A stretch of 64,000 nucleotides of DNA from Bradyrhizobium diazoefficiens (GCF_016599855.1 NZ_CP067041.1:3286001-3350000), one strand, 5' to 3'; positions 33,228 to 43,301 are shown, counted from the stretch's first letter. The notes: generated from the letters alone by a model not told the origin. Numbers and translations: made by a program.

Positions 33228-34481
33228 ATGTCATTAAAGCAGGTCACAGGGCTGCTTTGCGCAGCCGCGATGTCCCTGACGTTCGCCGCCGGCGCGCGTG
33301 CCGAGGACAAGGTGGTTAAGATCGGCGTCATCATGCCGATGTCCGGCAGCACGGCCTCGATCGGCGCGCACGCCAAGGCGGCGATCGAAGTCGCCATGGA
33401 CATTATCAACAACGCCCATCCGGAGCTCGGCAATCTGCCGCTGGCCAAGAACGCCGGCCTTGCCGGCCTCGGCGGCGCCAAGGTCGAGGCCGTCTTCGCC
33501 GACAACCAGGGCAACCCGGCGACGGGGCAGAACCAGGCGCTGCGCCTGATCACGGAGGACAAGGTCGCGGCCGTGTTCGGCTCGTACCAGTCCGGAGTGA
33601 CGTTGACATCAAGCGCGATCGCCGAGAAATACGGCGTTCCGTTCCTGAATTCGGAATCGGTTGCCGCCAATCTCACGGAGCGTGGTTTCAAATGGTTCTT
33701 CCGCACCACGCCGATCGCGACGGATTTCGCCAAGATCTACGTTGATTTCCTCGCCGACATGAAGGCGACCGGCGCCAAGATCGACGCGATCGCGGTGGTC
33801 CACGACAACACCGAATATGGCACCTCGGTCGCCAACACGATCAGCGCCACCTTCAAGGAGAAGGGACAGCCGGTCGCGCTCGACGTCGCCTATCCGGTCA
33901 ATGCCACCGACCTGCAGGGCCAGGTGCTCCAGCTCAAGGACAAGAAGCCCGACGTGATCATCATGATCAGCTACACGTCGGATGCGATCCTGTTCGCCAA
34001 GACGATGCAGTCGCTCGACTACAAGCCGCCGATCCTGCTCGCCGACGATGCCGGCTATTCCGATCCCTCCTTCATCAAGGCGGTGGGCAAGATCTCGCAG
34101 GGCCTGTTCAACCGCTCGTCATGGGTTGTGGGGCCGCCCGGTTCACCCTCGGCCATCATCGCCGACATGTACAAGAAGAAGAGCGGCGAGGAGATGGACG
34201 ACACGGTCGCCCGCCAGATGCAGGGCTTCTTCGTGCTGGCTGATGCTATCGACCGCGCCGGCTCGACTGATCCGGCAAAAGTCCAGGCCGCGCTGAAGGC
34301 GACGGACCTGAAGGCCGACCAGCTCATGATTGGCTACAAGGGCGTGAAGTTCGACGACAAGGGCCAGAACATCCTGGCGTCAGGCGCCATCATCCAGCTT
34401 CAGGACGGCGAGAACTACGTCTCGGTGTGGCCCAAGGCCAATGCCGAGAAGCCGCCGGTGCTGCCCTACAAGGGCTGGTGA
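33228..34481 (+). CDS. Branched-chain-amino-acid-type ABC substrate-binding protein (LivK type)
   Basis: A 417-residue periplasmic receptor with signal peptide ending GARA|ED. KIGVIMPMSGSTASIGAHAKAA is the family 6 type I receptor start; AVFGSYQSGVTLTSSAIAEKYGVPFLN and the DAILFAKTMQSLDYKPPILL hinge follow. First gene of a complete Liv-type ATP transporter (receptor, two permeases, two ATPases). Ligand may be an amino acid, amide or aromatic acid; the sequence does not say. GGGAGG precedes the ATG. Confidence 0.92.
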   Translation: MSLKQVTGLLCAAAMSLTFAAGARAEDKVVKIGVIMPMSGSTASIGAHAKAAIEVAMDIINNAHPELGNLPLAKNAGLAGLGGAKVEAVFADNQGNPATGQNQALRLITEDKVAAVFGSYQSGVTLTSSAIAEKYGVPFLNSESVAANLTERGFKWFFRTTPIATDFAKIYVDFLADMKATGAKIDAIAVVHDNTEYGTSVANTISATFKEKGQPVALDVAYPVNATDLQGQVLQLKDKKPDVIIMISYTSDAILFAKTMQSLDYKPPILLADDAGYSDPSFIKAVGKISQGLFNRSSWVVGPPGSPSAIIADMYKKKSGEEMDDTVARQMQGFFVLADAIDRAGSTDPAKVQAALKATDLKADQLMIGYKGVKFDDKGQNILASGAIIQLQDGENYVSVWPKANAEKPPVLPYKGW

Positions 34482-34489
34482 GATTTTTG

Positions 34490-34514
34490 AAGGCGGGGCT
34501 TTACGCTCCGCCTT
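34490..34514 (+). other. Intercistronic hairpin after the binding-protein gene
   Basis: AAGGCGG (34490-34496) pairs with CCGCCTT (34508-34514), extended by GG/CT. It lies between receptor and permease genes, the usual place for an element that stabilises the abundant receptor mRNA or partly terminates transcription. Confidence 0.65.
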
Positions 34515-34546
34515 TCCCAAAATGATTTGATCGAGCAACACGGCTC

Positions 34547-35410
34547 ATGTCCTTTGTCCTCGTGCAGGTGATTGTCGGCGGACTTCTGCTTGGCGCCGTG
34601 TACGCCCTGTTTTCCTCCGGCCTCACTTTGGTGTGGGGCATGATGAACATCGTCAATTTCGCGCATGGCGATTTCGTCATGCTCGGCATGTATGTCGCCT
34701 ATGTCGTCTATACCCTGATGGGAGCCGGGCCGATCCTCGGGGCGCCTCTGGCCACGCTGGTGCTCGCAACGGTCGGCGTCGTCGTCTACTTCGCGCTGAT
34801 CCGCGGTATCATGAAGGGGCCGATGCTGGCGCAGATCCTCGGCACCTTCGGGCTCGCGCTCCTGCTGCGATATTCTGTGTTCTGGTGGTTCGGCGCCAAC
34901 TTCCTGTCGATGCCGCAGGATATCGTCGGCGGCACCTATGCGTTTGCGGGCCTGCGGCTCGAGGCCTCGCGGCTGCTGGCCGGCGTGGTCGCGCTGCTGG
35001 TGACGCTCGGCCTCCACCTGTTGCTGACGCGCACCTCGCTCGGCTCGAAAATGCTGGCGGTGGCGGAGGATCAGACCGCGGCGCAGCTGATGGGGATCAG
35101 GCCTGACACCATGCAGGCGATTGCCTGGGCGATCGCCGCCGGCGCCACGGGGCTCGCCGGCGCATTGATCGCGAATTTCTTCTACATCGTGCCGACGGTC
35201 GGCGAGACGCTCAGCATCGTCGCCTTCGTCACGGTGTCGCTCGGCGGTTTCGGCAGCGTGCCGGGCGCGCTGGTCGCGGGCCTCCTGATCGGCGTGATCG
35301 AGTCGCTGTCCGGCTATCTCATCGGCGCGATCTACAAGGACATCATCGTCTATATCCTCTTCCTGTTCTTCCTCTGGTTCCGGCCGCAAGGTCTGATGGG
35401 TAAGTCCTGA
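34547..35410 (+). CDS. Branched-chain-type ABC permease (LivH type)
   Basis: A 287-residue inner-membrane permease with about eight helices. LLGAVYALFSSGLTLVWGMMNIVNFAHGDFVM is the conserved LivH entry, and the EAA-like loop DQTAAQLMGIRPDTMQAIAW contacts the ATPases. Lies 65 bases after the receptor, across the hairpin. Followed at 13 bases by the LivM partner. Confidence 0.93.
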   Translation: MSFVLVQVIVGGLLLGAVYALFSSGLTLVWGMMNIVNFAHGDFVMLGMYVAYVVYTLMGAGPILGAPLATLVLATVGVVVYFALIRGIMKGPMLAQILGTFGLALLLRYSVFWWFGANFLSMPQDIVGGTYAFAGLRLEASRLLAGVVALLVTLGLHLLLTRTSLGSKMLAVAEDQTAAQLMGIRPDTMQAIAWAIAAGATGLAGALIANFFYIVPTVGETLSIVAFVTVSLGGFGSVPGALVAGLLIGVIESLSGYLIGAIYKDIIVYILFLFFLWFRPQGLMGKS

Positions 35411-35423
35411 TGGGGAAGATGCA

Positions 35424-36395
35424 ATGCGCCGCCTGATCTGGCTCTCGGTCGTCGCGGCCGTTGCGATCGCATATCCTTTGCTGTTGTCCTCGCCGTTCCA
35501 GCAGCGCCTCGGCGCGCTCGTGCTGCTGTACGCGATTGCGGCGTCCGCCTGGAACATCGTCGGCGGCTATGCCGGTCAGGTCTCGGTCGGTCATGTCGTG
35601 TTCTTCGGCTGCGGCGCCTATGCCGCGATGGGCTCCTACGCCAAATTCGGACTGTCGCCATTGTTCGGCATTCCTGGCGGCATCGTGCTGGCAGTGGGGC
35701 TGGCCGCGATCATCGGCGTGCCGACACTGCGGCTGTCAGGCCATTATTTCAGCATGGCAACGATCGCCGTGGCCGAGACGATGCGGCTGATCGTCACCAA
35801 CACCGACTGGCTGGGCGCGGCCGTCGGCCTCTCCGGTCCGGCCGTGCCGCGCAATGTCTTCGATCTCTCGTTCCTGTCGTCGCTGCCGTACTACTATCTC
35901 TTCCTGGTCATTCTCGCGATCACGCTGTTCATCACCTGGTGGATGACCAACAGCCGGATGGGATTTTACCTGCGTGCGATCAAGGATTCCGAGCGCGCCG
36001 CGCGCTCGCTTGGCGCGCCTGCGAGCCGCACAAAGCTCTATGCCTATATGCTGAGCGCGGCACTCACGAGTGTCGCCGGTGCGCTCTATGCGATGATGTT
36101 CGGCTTTGTCGATCCCGAGTCCGGGCTCGGCATCCTGATCTCGGTCAAAATCCTGATCATGGCCGCGCTGGGCGGGGCAGGACTGCTGTTCGGACCGCTG
36201 GTGGGCGCCGCGATCCTGGTGCCGCTGGAGGAGATTTCGAACAGCTGGCTTGGCGGCAAGGGCGCAGGCCTCACCTTCGTGGTCTATGGCGCGATCATCG
36301 TGCTGATTGCGCGCTTCCAGCCCGGTGGCCTGCTCAGCCTGTTCACGCGGCGCAGGAAGCCGGCGAGCGAGACAGGAGCAAGCCATGCTCCTTGA
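35424..36395 (+). CDS. Branched-chain-type ABC permease (LivM type)
   Basis: A 323-residue inner-membrane permease: AASAWNIVGGYAGQVSVGH, LRLSGHYFSMATIAVAE, and the cytosolic coupling loop AIKDSERAARSLGAPASRTKL. Its C-terminal tail (SLFTRRRKPASETG) overlaps the start of the LivG gene by 11 bases, showing tight coupling. Works as heterodimer with the LivH partner. Confidence 0.93.
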   Translation: MRRLIWLSVVAAVAIAYPLLLSSPFQQRLGALVLLYAIAASAWNIVGGYAGQVSVGHVVFFGCGAYAAMGSYAKFGLSPLFGIPGGIVLAVGLAAIIGVPTLRLSGHYFSMATIAVAETMRLIVTNTDWLGAAVGLSGPAVPRNVFDLSFLSSLPYYYLFLVILAITLFITWWMTNSRMGFYLRAIKDSERAARSLGAPASRTKLYAYMLSAALTSVAGALYAMMFGFVDPESGLGILISVKILIMAALGGAGLLFGPLVGAAILVPLEEISNSWLGGKGAGLTFVVYGAIIVLIARFQPGGLLSLFTRRRKPASETGASHAP

Positions 36396-37152
36396 GGCGC
36401 GCGGGATCACCAAGGCGTTCGGCAGCTTCAAGGCAGTGGACGATGCCTCCGTGACGCTGGAGCAGGGCCACATCCTCGGCCTGATCGGCCCGAACGGCGC
36501 GGGCAAGTCGACCTTCTTCAACTGCCTTACCGGCGATCTCAAGACCACCTCCGGCCGCGTGCTGTTCGAAGGACGCGACATCACCGATTTCGCACCGGAG
36601 CTGCGCGCCGGGCTCGGGCTCGCGCGTACCTTCCAGGTACCGCAGACCTTTGAAGGCATGACGGTGCTTGAGAACGTCATGATCGGTTCTTTCCTGCGCA
36701 CCGCGCATCGCAAGGAAGCCGAGACCAAAGCGCGCGCCGTGCTGGAGCGCGTCGGCATGATCAGGCTTGCGGACGCACCGGCGCGCTCGCTCGGCACGCC
36801 AGGCCGCAAGCGGCTGGAGATCGCGCGCGCACTGGCGACGGAGCCGAAAGTGCTGCTGCTTGACGAGGCCATGGCCGGCCTCAACGCGCACGAGGTGAAG
36901 CTCGCGATCGATCTCGTCCGCGACATCCATCGTTCCGGCATCACGCTCGTGATTGTCGAGCACATCATGGAAGTGATCATGTCGCTCGCAAGCCGCGTGA
37001 TGGTGTTTCACCAGGGCAAGGAGATCGCCCGCGGGTCACCCCGCGAAGTCACCTCGGACCCGGCTGTGATCGAAGCCTATCTCGGCAAGCGCGCGGCGAA
37101 GGCCGCCGCCGGCCATACGCCGGTCGAGCTGATGGGCGGGCCGGATCTATGA
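36385..37152 (+). CDS. ABC ATPase (LivG type)
   Basis: A 255-residue ATP-binding subunit. Walker A GPNGAGKST, Q-loop FQVPQTFEGMTVLEN, Walker B VLLLDEAMAGLN and switch His in IVEHIMEVIM. The signature motif reads SLGTPGRKRLEIARAL, slightly divergent from LSGGQ. ATG 36385 chosen by alignment to family length; a longer frame begins at 36307 inside livM. Confidence 0.94.
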   Translation: MLLEARGITKAFGSFKAVDDASVTLEQGHILGLIGPNGAGKSTFFNCLTGDLKTTSGRVLFEGRDITDFAPELRAGLGLARTFQVPQTFEGMTVLENVMIGSFLRTAHRKEAETKARAVLERVGMIRLADAPARSLGTPGRKRLEIARALATEPKVLLLDEAMAGLNAHEVKLAIDLVRDIHRSGITLVIVEHIMEVIMSLASRVMVFHQGKEIARGSPREVTSDPAVIEAYLGKRAAKAAAGHTPVELMGGPDL

Positions 37153-37868
37153 GCGGACCGCTGCTCAGGATCGAGCACCTCGAGGTGCGCTATGGCGATC
37201 TCATCGGTGTCTCCGACGTCTCGCTGGAAGTGCCCGAGGGCAGCGTCGTCGCGCTGCTCGGCTCCAATGGCGGCGGCAAGACCACGACGCTGAATGCGAT
37301 CGCCGGCCTCATTCCCGTGCATTCCGGCACGATCAGCTTTCGCGGCGAGGAGATCGCCGGCGAGAGGGCCTTTGCGATCGTGCGCAAGGGGCTGGCGCTG
37401 TCGCCGGAGGGCTGGCGCCTGTTCGTGCAGCAGAGCGTCGAGAACAACCTCATGCTCGGCGCCACGCCGCTGCACGACAAATCGCGCCAGGCCATGCTGC
37501 TCGATCGCGTCTACGAGATCTTTCCGCGGCTGAAGGAGCGCCGGAACCAGCGCGCCGGCACCATGTCGGGCGGCGAGCGGCAGATGCTCGCGGTCGGCCG
37601 TGCACTGATGAGCGACCCGAAACTCCTGATGCTGGACGAGCCCTCGCTCGGCCTCGCGCCGGCGGTCGTCGAATCCATGTATGAAACGTTTGGCCGCCTG
37701 CATCGCGAAGGCCTGACCATCCTGCTCGCCGAGCAGTCGATCGAGCTCGCACTGGAAGTCTCGGACTTCGCCACCGTGCTCCAGGTCGGCAAGAGCGTGC
37801 TGTCCGGCACGGCGGCGGCATTGGCCGAGGATCCGCAGGTGCAGAAGGCCTATCTGGGCTTGGACTGA
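37149..37868 (+). CDS. ABC ATPase (LivF type)
   Basis: A 239-residue ATP-binding subunit. Walker A GSNGGGKTT, signature TMSGGERQMLAVGRALM, Walker B LLMLDEPSLGLAP and EQSIELALEVSD. Overlaps the LivG gene by 4 bases. Last gene of the five-gene transporter; no convincing terminator between it and the convergent IalB-like gene. Confidence 0.94.
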   Translation: MSGPLLRIEHLEVRYGDLIGVSDVSLEVPEGSVVALLGSNGGGKTTTLNAIAGLIPVHSGTISFRGEEIAGERAFAIVRKGLALSPEGWRLFVQQSVENNLMLGATPLHDKSRQAMLLDRVYEIFPRLKERRNQRAGTMSGGERQMLAVGRALMSDPKLLMLDEPSLGLAPAVVESMYETFGRLHREGLTILLAEQSIELALEVSDFATVLQVGKSVLSGTAAALAEDPQVQKAYLGLD

Positions 37869-37971
37869 CCGGCTGCCTCTGGACACTTGCGTGCGGCCAT
37901 ACGCAATCACCAGACGCCTGACGGCGCTGTCGTCGGCAACGTGCACGCGGCGCGACGGCCGAGGCGGGCTC

Positions 37972-38544
37972 TTACTTGATCTTGTCGTAGGCCGCCGCGA
38001 AATCGTTCAGCGGCATCGGGATTGAAATCGTCTCCTTCGCCATGTTCTGGAAGGAGACCTTCAACTGCTTGCCCGACTTCAGGCTCGCAAGCAGGTCCGG
38101 CGCGATCGGCGTCGAGGCGTAGCAGCCGCGGTTCTCGCAGGTCTGGATCTGGAGATCGACCGTCTTGCCCTCGTCGACCTGAAGTTTTGCGCCAACCGGG
38201 AGGTTGAGGCCAAGCGGCAGTTGCAGCAGCGCCACCGGCGTACGGGTATCGGGGGCGATGCGGATGTTGACCAGGACGATGGTCTGGCCGGTCTTGGTCA
38301 GGACAGCATTCTGCTCGATTGCGCATTCGAGCGGCGCATCGCGGCTGGCGCTGGTGCAGCGCGCGATCCAGCCGGGCTGCGGCGGAGCGCCCTCGGCCTG
38401 CGGCTGGGTCGGCGCCGGCGCTGGCTGTGTGGCCGCGGCAGGGGGAGCTGCGTTCTTCTTGGCGCCCGGCTGGGCGTACGCGGCGGCCGTCGACAACAGG
38501 GCAGCGGCGGTCGCAAGAACGGCAAGTCTGGATTGCATGAGCAT
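37972..38544 (-). CDS. Invasion-associated locus B (IalB) family protein
   Basis: A secreted protein of about 190 residues: signal peptide MQSRLAVLATAAALLSTAAAYA, a Pro/Ala/Gln linker (residues 25-55), then the IalB domain with IARCTSASRDAPLECAIEQ, LLQLPLGLNLPVGAKLQVD and TCENRGCYASTPIAP, whose four cysteines are typical. Periplasmic or surface role; precise function unknown in free-living bacteria. Start at 38544 or 38538. Immediately follows the RND pump gene on the same strand. Confidence 0.88.
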   Translation of the reverse strand: MLMQSRLAVLATAAALLSTAAAYAQPGAKKNAAPPAAATQPAPAPTQPQAEGAPPQPGWIARCTSASRDAPLECAIEQNAVLTKTGQTIVLVNIRIAPDTRTPVALLQLPLGLNLPVGAKLQVDEGKTVDLQIQTCENRGCYASTPIAPDLLASLKSGKQLKVSFQNMAKETISIPMPLNDFAAAYDKIK

Positions 38545-38608
38545 GGCGAGACCGCGTTGGCGTGAACCGGAGGCCTCGCTGTAGCGTCGCGGAAGCCGCG
38601 GCGCAAGC

Positions 38609-41600
38609 TTACTCGGCGGCTTCCTTGACGGTACCGCGCTCGGGCGTCTCGTGGCTTTCATCGTCGGCCGAGCGGCCCGAGAACAGGTTCGAGAACTTGT
38701 CGAGATAGAGATAGACCACTGGGGTGGTGAACAGCGTCAGCGCCTGGCTGACGATGAGGCCCCCGACCATGGCGTAGCCGAGCGGCTGGCGGATCTCGGC
38801 GCCGGTGCCGTGGCCGAGCATCAGCGGTACGCCGCCGAGCAGTGCCGCCATCGTCGTCATCATGATTGGGCGGAAGCGCAGCAGCGCGGCCTGGCGGATC
38901 GATTCCTCCGGCGTCTTGTGCTCGTCGCGTTCGGCCGCGATGGCGAAGTCGACCATCATGATGCCGTTCTTCTTCACGATGCCGATCAGCAGGATGATTC
39001 CGATCAAGGCAATGAGGCTGAAGTCGAAGCCGGCGGCCATCAGAATGAGCAGCGCGCCGACGCCGGCCGAGGGCAGGGTCGACAGAATCGTGATCGGATG
39101 GATGTAGCTCTCGTAGAGGATGCCGAGGATCAGGTAGACCACGACCAGCGCAGCGAGGATCAAGAGCGGCACGGTGCCGAGCGACTGCTGGAACGCCTGC
39201 GCGGTGCCCTGGAAGCTCGAGTTCAGCGTTGCCGGCGCGCCGAGATCGGCCATCGCCTTCTGCACGGCTTGCGTGGCCTGACCGAGCGCCATGTTCGGGG
39301 CGAGATTGAAGCTGATCGTGATCGCCGGGAACTGGCCCTGGTGGCTGATCGAGAGCGGGCGGACTGGATCAGTGCTCCAGATCGCAAAGGTCGACAACGG
39401 CACCTGGTCGCCGGTCAGCGGCGATTTCAGATAGAGCTTGTTCAGGCTGTCGAGACTGGCCTGCATCTCGGGCAGGATCTCCAGGATGACGTGATAGCTG
39501 TTGAGCTGCGTGAAGTATTGGGCGACCTGGCGCTGGCCGAACGCGTCATAGAGCGTGTCGTCGATCAGCTGCGGCTGGATGCCATAGCGCGCGGCGGTAT
39601 CGCGGTTGATCTTGAGCTGGACCGTGGTGCCTTGCGTCTGCTGGTCGGTCGCGACGTCGCGCAGCTCCGGCAGCGTCTGCATCTTGGCGAGGATCTTTGG
39701 CGCCCACTCGTTCAGCTCGCCGAGGTCGGCATCCTGCAAGGTGAATTCAAACTGCGTGCGGGTCGGACGACCGCCGAGCCGGACGTCCTGCGCCGCCTGC
39801 ATGTAGAGGCGGGCGCCCTCGACCTTGTCGAACTTCGGACGCAGCCGCGCGATGATCTGCTGGGCCGAAGCCTCGCGTTGATCACGCGGCTTCAGGGTAA
39901 TGAACAGATTGCCGTTGTTGCCGGCACGGCCGCTGCCGCCGATCGCCATGGCGACGGACGCGACGTCGGGATCGGCCATGACGATTTCGCCGAGCTGCTG
40001 CTGGCGCTTGACCATATCCTTGAAGGAAATGTCCTGGGAGGCTTCGGAGGTTGCCGTGATCAGGCCGACATCCTGCTGCGGGAAGAAGCCCTTCGGGATC
40101 AGGACGAACAGGTAGATCGACAAGGCGAGGGTCGCGAAGAAGATCACGAGCGTGGTGCGGCGCCAGCTCAGGGCGTGGTCGAGCCCATATTCGTAGCCGC
40201 GCAGCATCGCGTCGAAGGCGCGCTCGCTCCATTGATAGAACTTGCCGTGGGTCACTTCGCCGTGCGCGCGCAGGAAGCGCGAAGCCATCATCGGCGTCAA
40301 GGTCAGCGACACGAACATCGACACGAAGATCGTCATCGCCAGCACGACGGCGAATTCCCGGAACAGGCGGCCGATGATGCCGCCCATCAGCAGCAGCGGA
40401 ATCAGCACCGCGACCAGGGAGACGCTGATCGACACGATGGTGAAGCCGATTTCCTTCGAGCCTCTGAACGCGGCGGCAAGCGGCTTTTCGCCTTCCTCGA
40501 TGTAGCGCGTGATGTTCTCTAGCATCACGATGGCGTCGTCGACGACGAAGCCGACCGCGATGGTGAGGGCCATCAGGGACAGATTGTCGAGCGAATAGCC
40601 GAACACCCACATCAGTGCGCAGGCGCCGAGCAGCGCCAGCGGCACCGTGACGGCGGGGATCACGGTCGCCCAGAAGCTGCGCAGGAACACAAAGATCACC
40701 ATGACCACGAGGGCGATGGTCAGGAGCAGGGTGAACTGGACGTCCTGCACCGCGGCGCGGATCGTCGTGGTGCGATCGCTGATCAGCTCGATCTTGATCG
40801 CGGGAGGTATCGCTGCCACCAGCCGGGGCAGGGTTGCCTTGATCCGATCGACGGTATCGATGACGTTAGCGCCGGGCTGCTTGAACACGACCAGGAACAC
40901 ACCGCGCTTGCCGTTGGCCCAGGCCGCCTGCTTGGCGTCTTCAGGGCCGGTGACCGCCTGGCCGATATCGCGGATCCGCAGGGGACCGCCGTTGCGGTAG
41001 GCGATGATGACGTCGTTCCAGTCCTTGGACTGCAACAATTGGTCGTTGGCGTAGATTGTATAAGCGCGCTTCTCGCCGTCGATATTGCCCTTGGGACTGT
41101 CGACGGTGGTGATGCCGATCGCGCTGCGTACGTCTTCCAGCGACAGGCCCTTGGCGACGAGCTTGCCCGGATCGACCTGGACGCGGACGGACGGTTTCTG
41201 CTGGCCGCCGATGAAGACCTGCGCCACGCCGGAGAGCTGGCTGATCTGCTGCGCAAGCTGAGCATCGACCGCGTCGCTGACGCTGGTCAGCGGCAGCGTG
41301 TCTGATGTCGCCGACAGTAGCAGGATCGGCGCGTCGGCCGGGTTGACCTTGCGATAGGTCGGCGGCGAGGGCAGGTTCTTCGGCAGTTGGCCACTGGCGG
41401 CGTTGATGGCGCCCTGAACGTCGTTGGCGGCGCCGTCGATGCTGCGGTTGAGGTCGAACTGAATCGTGATCGAGGCGGTGCCCAGATAACTCGTCGAGGT
41501 CATCTGCGCGATGCCGGGAATCTGGGCGAACTGGCGCTCCAGCGGCTGCGCGACCGACGAGGCCATCGTCTCCGGGCTACCGCCCGGCAAATTGGCCGTG

Positions 41601-41749
41601 ATCTGGATGGTCGGGAAGTCCACCTGCGGCAGCGGCGCGACCGGCAGCAGGGGATAGGCGACGAGGCCGACAAAAAGAATGCCGGCCATCAGCAGCGACG
41701 TGCCGATGGGATAACGGATGAAAGGTGCCGAAATCCCGCCTTCGGTCAT
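38609..41749 (-). CDS. RND efflux inner-membrane pump (MdtB/MdtC-like), system 2
   Basis: A 1046-residue proton-driven exporter, shorter than system 1 and more like MdtBC/MuxBC: FIRYPIGTSLLMAGILFVGL, PLPQVDFPTIQI, helix 4 VGFVVDDAIVMLENITRYIE, and the second-half GIILLIGIVKKNGIMMVDFA. Start ATG overlaps the membrane-fusion stop by 4 bases. No outer-membrane channel and no divergent regulator. Such pumps often export flavonoids or bile-salt-like amphiphiles in rhizobia; substrate here unknown. Confidence 0.95.
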   Translation of the reverse strand: MTEGGISAPFIRYPIGTSLLMAGILFVGLVAYPLLPVAPLPQVDFPTIQITANLPGGSPETMASSVAQPLERQFAQIPGIAQMTSTSYLGTASITIQFDLNRSIDGAANDVQGAINAASGQLPKNLPSPPTYRKVNPADAPILLLSATSDTLPLTSVSDAVDAQLAQQISQLSGVAQVFIGGQQKPSVRVQVDPGKLVAKGLSLEDVRSAIGITTVDSPKGNIDGEKRAYTIYANDQLLQSKDWNDVIIAYRNGGPLRIRDIGQAVTGPEDAKQAAWANGKRGVFLVVFKQPGANVIDTVDRIKATLPRLVAAIPPAIKIELISDRTTTIRAAVQDVQFTLLLTIALVVMVIFVFLRSFWATVIPAVTVPLALLGACALMWVFGYSLDNLSLMALTIAVGFVVDDAIVMLENITRYIEEGEKPLAAAFRGSKEIGFTIVSISVSLVAVLIPLLLMGGIIGRLFREFAVVLAMTIFVSMFVSLTLTPMMASRFLRAHGEVTHGKFYQWSERAFDAMLRGYEYGLDHALSWRRTTLVIFFATLALSIYLFVLIPKGFFPQQDVGLITATSEASQDISFKDMVKRQQQLGEIVMADPDVASVAMAIGGSGRAGNNGNLFITLKPRDQREASAQQIIARLRPKFDKVEGARLYMQAAQDVRLGGRPTRTQFEFTLQDADLGELNEWAPKILAKMQTLPELRDVATDQQTQGTTVQLKINRDTAARYGIQPQLIDDTLYDAFGQRQVAQYFTQLNSYHVILEILPEMQASLDSLNKLYLKSPLTGDQVPLSTFAIWSTDPVRPLSISHQGQFPAITISFNLAPNMALGQATQAVQKAMADLGAPATLNSSFQGTAQAFQQSLGTVPLLILAALVVVYLILGILYESYIHPITILSTLPSAGVGALLILMAAGFDFSLIALIGIILLIGIVKKNGIMMVDFAIAAERDEHKTPEESIRQAALLRFRPIMMTTMAALLGGVPLMLGHGTGAEIRQPLGYAMVGGLIVSQALTLFTTPVVYLYLDKFSNLFSGRSADDESHETPERGTVKEAAE

Positions 41750-42921
41750 TCCTGCTGAACCTTGTTTTTCTGAACCGGATCCGAGCTCGCCACGCTCGTT
41801 GAGACGAGACTGCCGGGCTGCACTTTGTATTGGCCGCCGGTGATCACCTGCTGACCGGGGCTCAATCCTTCATCGATGACCGACCGTCCGTCGATGGAGT
41901 AGCTCACCTTGATCTTGCGAACCTCGGCCTTGTTGTCCTGGCCGACAGTATAAGCGTAGAGGCCGTTGGTCGAATGCTGGACCGCGTCGTCGGGAACGAC
42001 GGTCGCATCCTTCAGGGTCCGCACCAGAAGGCGTGTCGACACCGATTGCCCCGGCCACAGCGTGTGTTCCTTGTTGTCGAACACCGCCTTGAGCCTGATA
42101 GTCCCGCTGGTCGTATCGACCTGGTTGTTGATCACCGCGAGCTTGCCTTCGGCCAGCGTCTTCTTGCCGTCGGTGGTGAATGCGATCACCTTGAGCTCGC
42201 CGGACTTCTGGCCCTCGCTGATATAAGGCAGCTGTTCCTCCGGCGCGGTGAAGATCACCGTGATCGGCTCGACCTGCGCGATGGTGACGATGCCGGTCTG
42301 GCTCGAGGCGTTGACGATGTTGCCGATATCGACCTGGCGGAGGCCCGCGACGCCGGTGATCGGCGATTTGACCTGGGTGTAGTCGAGCTGGGTCTGGGCG
42401 TTGGCGATCGCGGCTTCATCGGCGGCGATCTGGGCGGTGAGCTGGGCAACGGTGGAGCGTTGCGTGTCGGTCTGCTGGCGCGTCGCGAATTCACCGAGCT
42501 TGGTGTAGCGCTGAAGATCGAGATTGGCGTTGGCGAGATTGGCCTCGTCCTGCGCCTTCTTCGCCTTGGCCTGATCGAGGGCGGCCTGGAACGGGCGCGG
42601 ATCGATCTCGACCAGGAGATCGCCTTGCTTGACCATTTGGCCTTCGGTGAAGGCGATCTTGTCGATCTGACCGTCCACCCGGGTACGGACTTGTACGGTG
42701 TTGAAGCCCTGCACGGTGCCGAGGCCGGTGAGATAGACCGGGAAGTCAACCTTCTGGACTGGCGCGATGCTGACAGGCACGGCGGCGACCCGCGGCGCAC
42801 CCTTCTGCGCGGTCTGGGCTTTCCCGGCCTCAACGCCTGAGAATCGCTGCCAACCGTAATAGCCGCCTCCAGCCACGGCTGCGATGATGACAATCCACAG
42901 GATCGGCCGTGACTTTTTCAT
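41746..42921 (-). CDS. RND efflux membrane-fusion protein, system 2
   Basis: A 391-residue adaptor. N-terminal anchor SRPILWIVIIAAVAGGGYYG, biotinyl-lipoyl segment VQVRTRVDGQIDKIAFTEGQM, coiled region 130-185, SPITGVAGLRQVDIGN, and the barrel. ATG 42921 is preferred because upstream residues in the same frame are unlike the family. It is the first gene of the second pump operon. Confidence 0.93.
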   Translation of the reverse strand: MKKSRPILWIVIIAAVAGGGYYGWQRFSGVEAGKAQTAQKGAPRVAAVPVSIAPVQKVDFPVYLTGLGTVQGFNTVQVRTRVDGQIDKIAFTEGQMVKQGDLLVEIDPRPFQAALDQAKAKKAQDEANLANANLDLQRYTKLGEFATRQQTDTQRSTVAQLTAQIAADEAAIANAQTQLDYTQVKSPITGVAGLRQVDIGNIVNASSQTGIVTIAQVEPITVIFTAPEEQLPYISEGQKSGELKVIAFTTDGKKTLAEGKLAVINNQVDTTSGTIRLKAVFDNKEHTLWPGQSVSTRLLVRTLKDATVVPDDAVQHSTNGLYAYTVGQDNKAEVRKIKVSYSIDGRSVIDEGLSPGQQVITGGQYKVQPGSLVSTSVASSDPVQKNKVQQE

Positions 42922-43301
42922 ATCTGAGCGTATCGGCTTTATGCCCAAAACAACGAATTGTGGGGCTACTAAAGGGTTCCAAGCAGGCTTGTATAATACA
43001 CGCCAAGTTCCAGTGTAAACAGCACTATCAGTTGAGAATCCTAAACAATTGGAAAGCTTTGCACACGGTAGGCAAACGGGTGACGCAGCGCTGTGCAGCC
43101 CTGCATTTCCCATCGTGAGCGAGGAGCGTGCAGAAGAAAAGGAAATCCGTGCAGGCGGCGTGGGCGAGGCGTGAGCGGCTCGCTGCTGCGAGGCGAGTGG
43201 GTTTACTTTGCAAGAACGGTTCTAAACCGGCCAAGCGGCGTTTCGGTTGTCAGGAAATTCAGCCTCGTCCATATCAGCGCCGCCACACTGGGAGTTGAGG
43301 A
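42922..43301. other. 380-base gap: promoter region of pump 2 and ICE-bearing leader
   Basis: No convincing gene. On the minus strand TTTACA (43019-43014) and TATTAT (42998-42993), 15-base spacer, form a possible promoter for the RND operon. The right end holds an iron box (43210-43226). Short ORFs here lack ribosome sites and family resemblance. Confidence 0.45.
43210..43226 (+). promoter_or_regulatory. ICE-like iron box upstream of the 79-aa gene
   Basis: AGAA-CGG-TTCTAAA (43213-43226) matches 11 of 14 fixed positions of the Irr control element TTTAGAA-N3-TTCTAAA (recalled consensus), with the right arm perfect. It sits 75 bases before the ATG of the small gene. Confidence 0.6.

Noticed and set aside
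38651..40522. 623-codon plus-strand open frame opposite the second RND pump
   Set aside because: Same reason: antisense to a well-defined pump, no domain.
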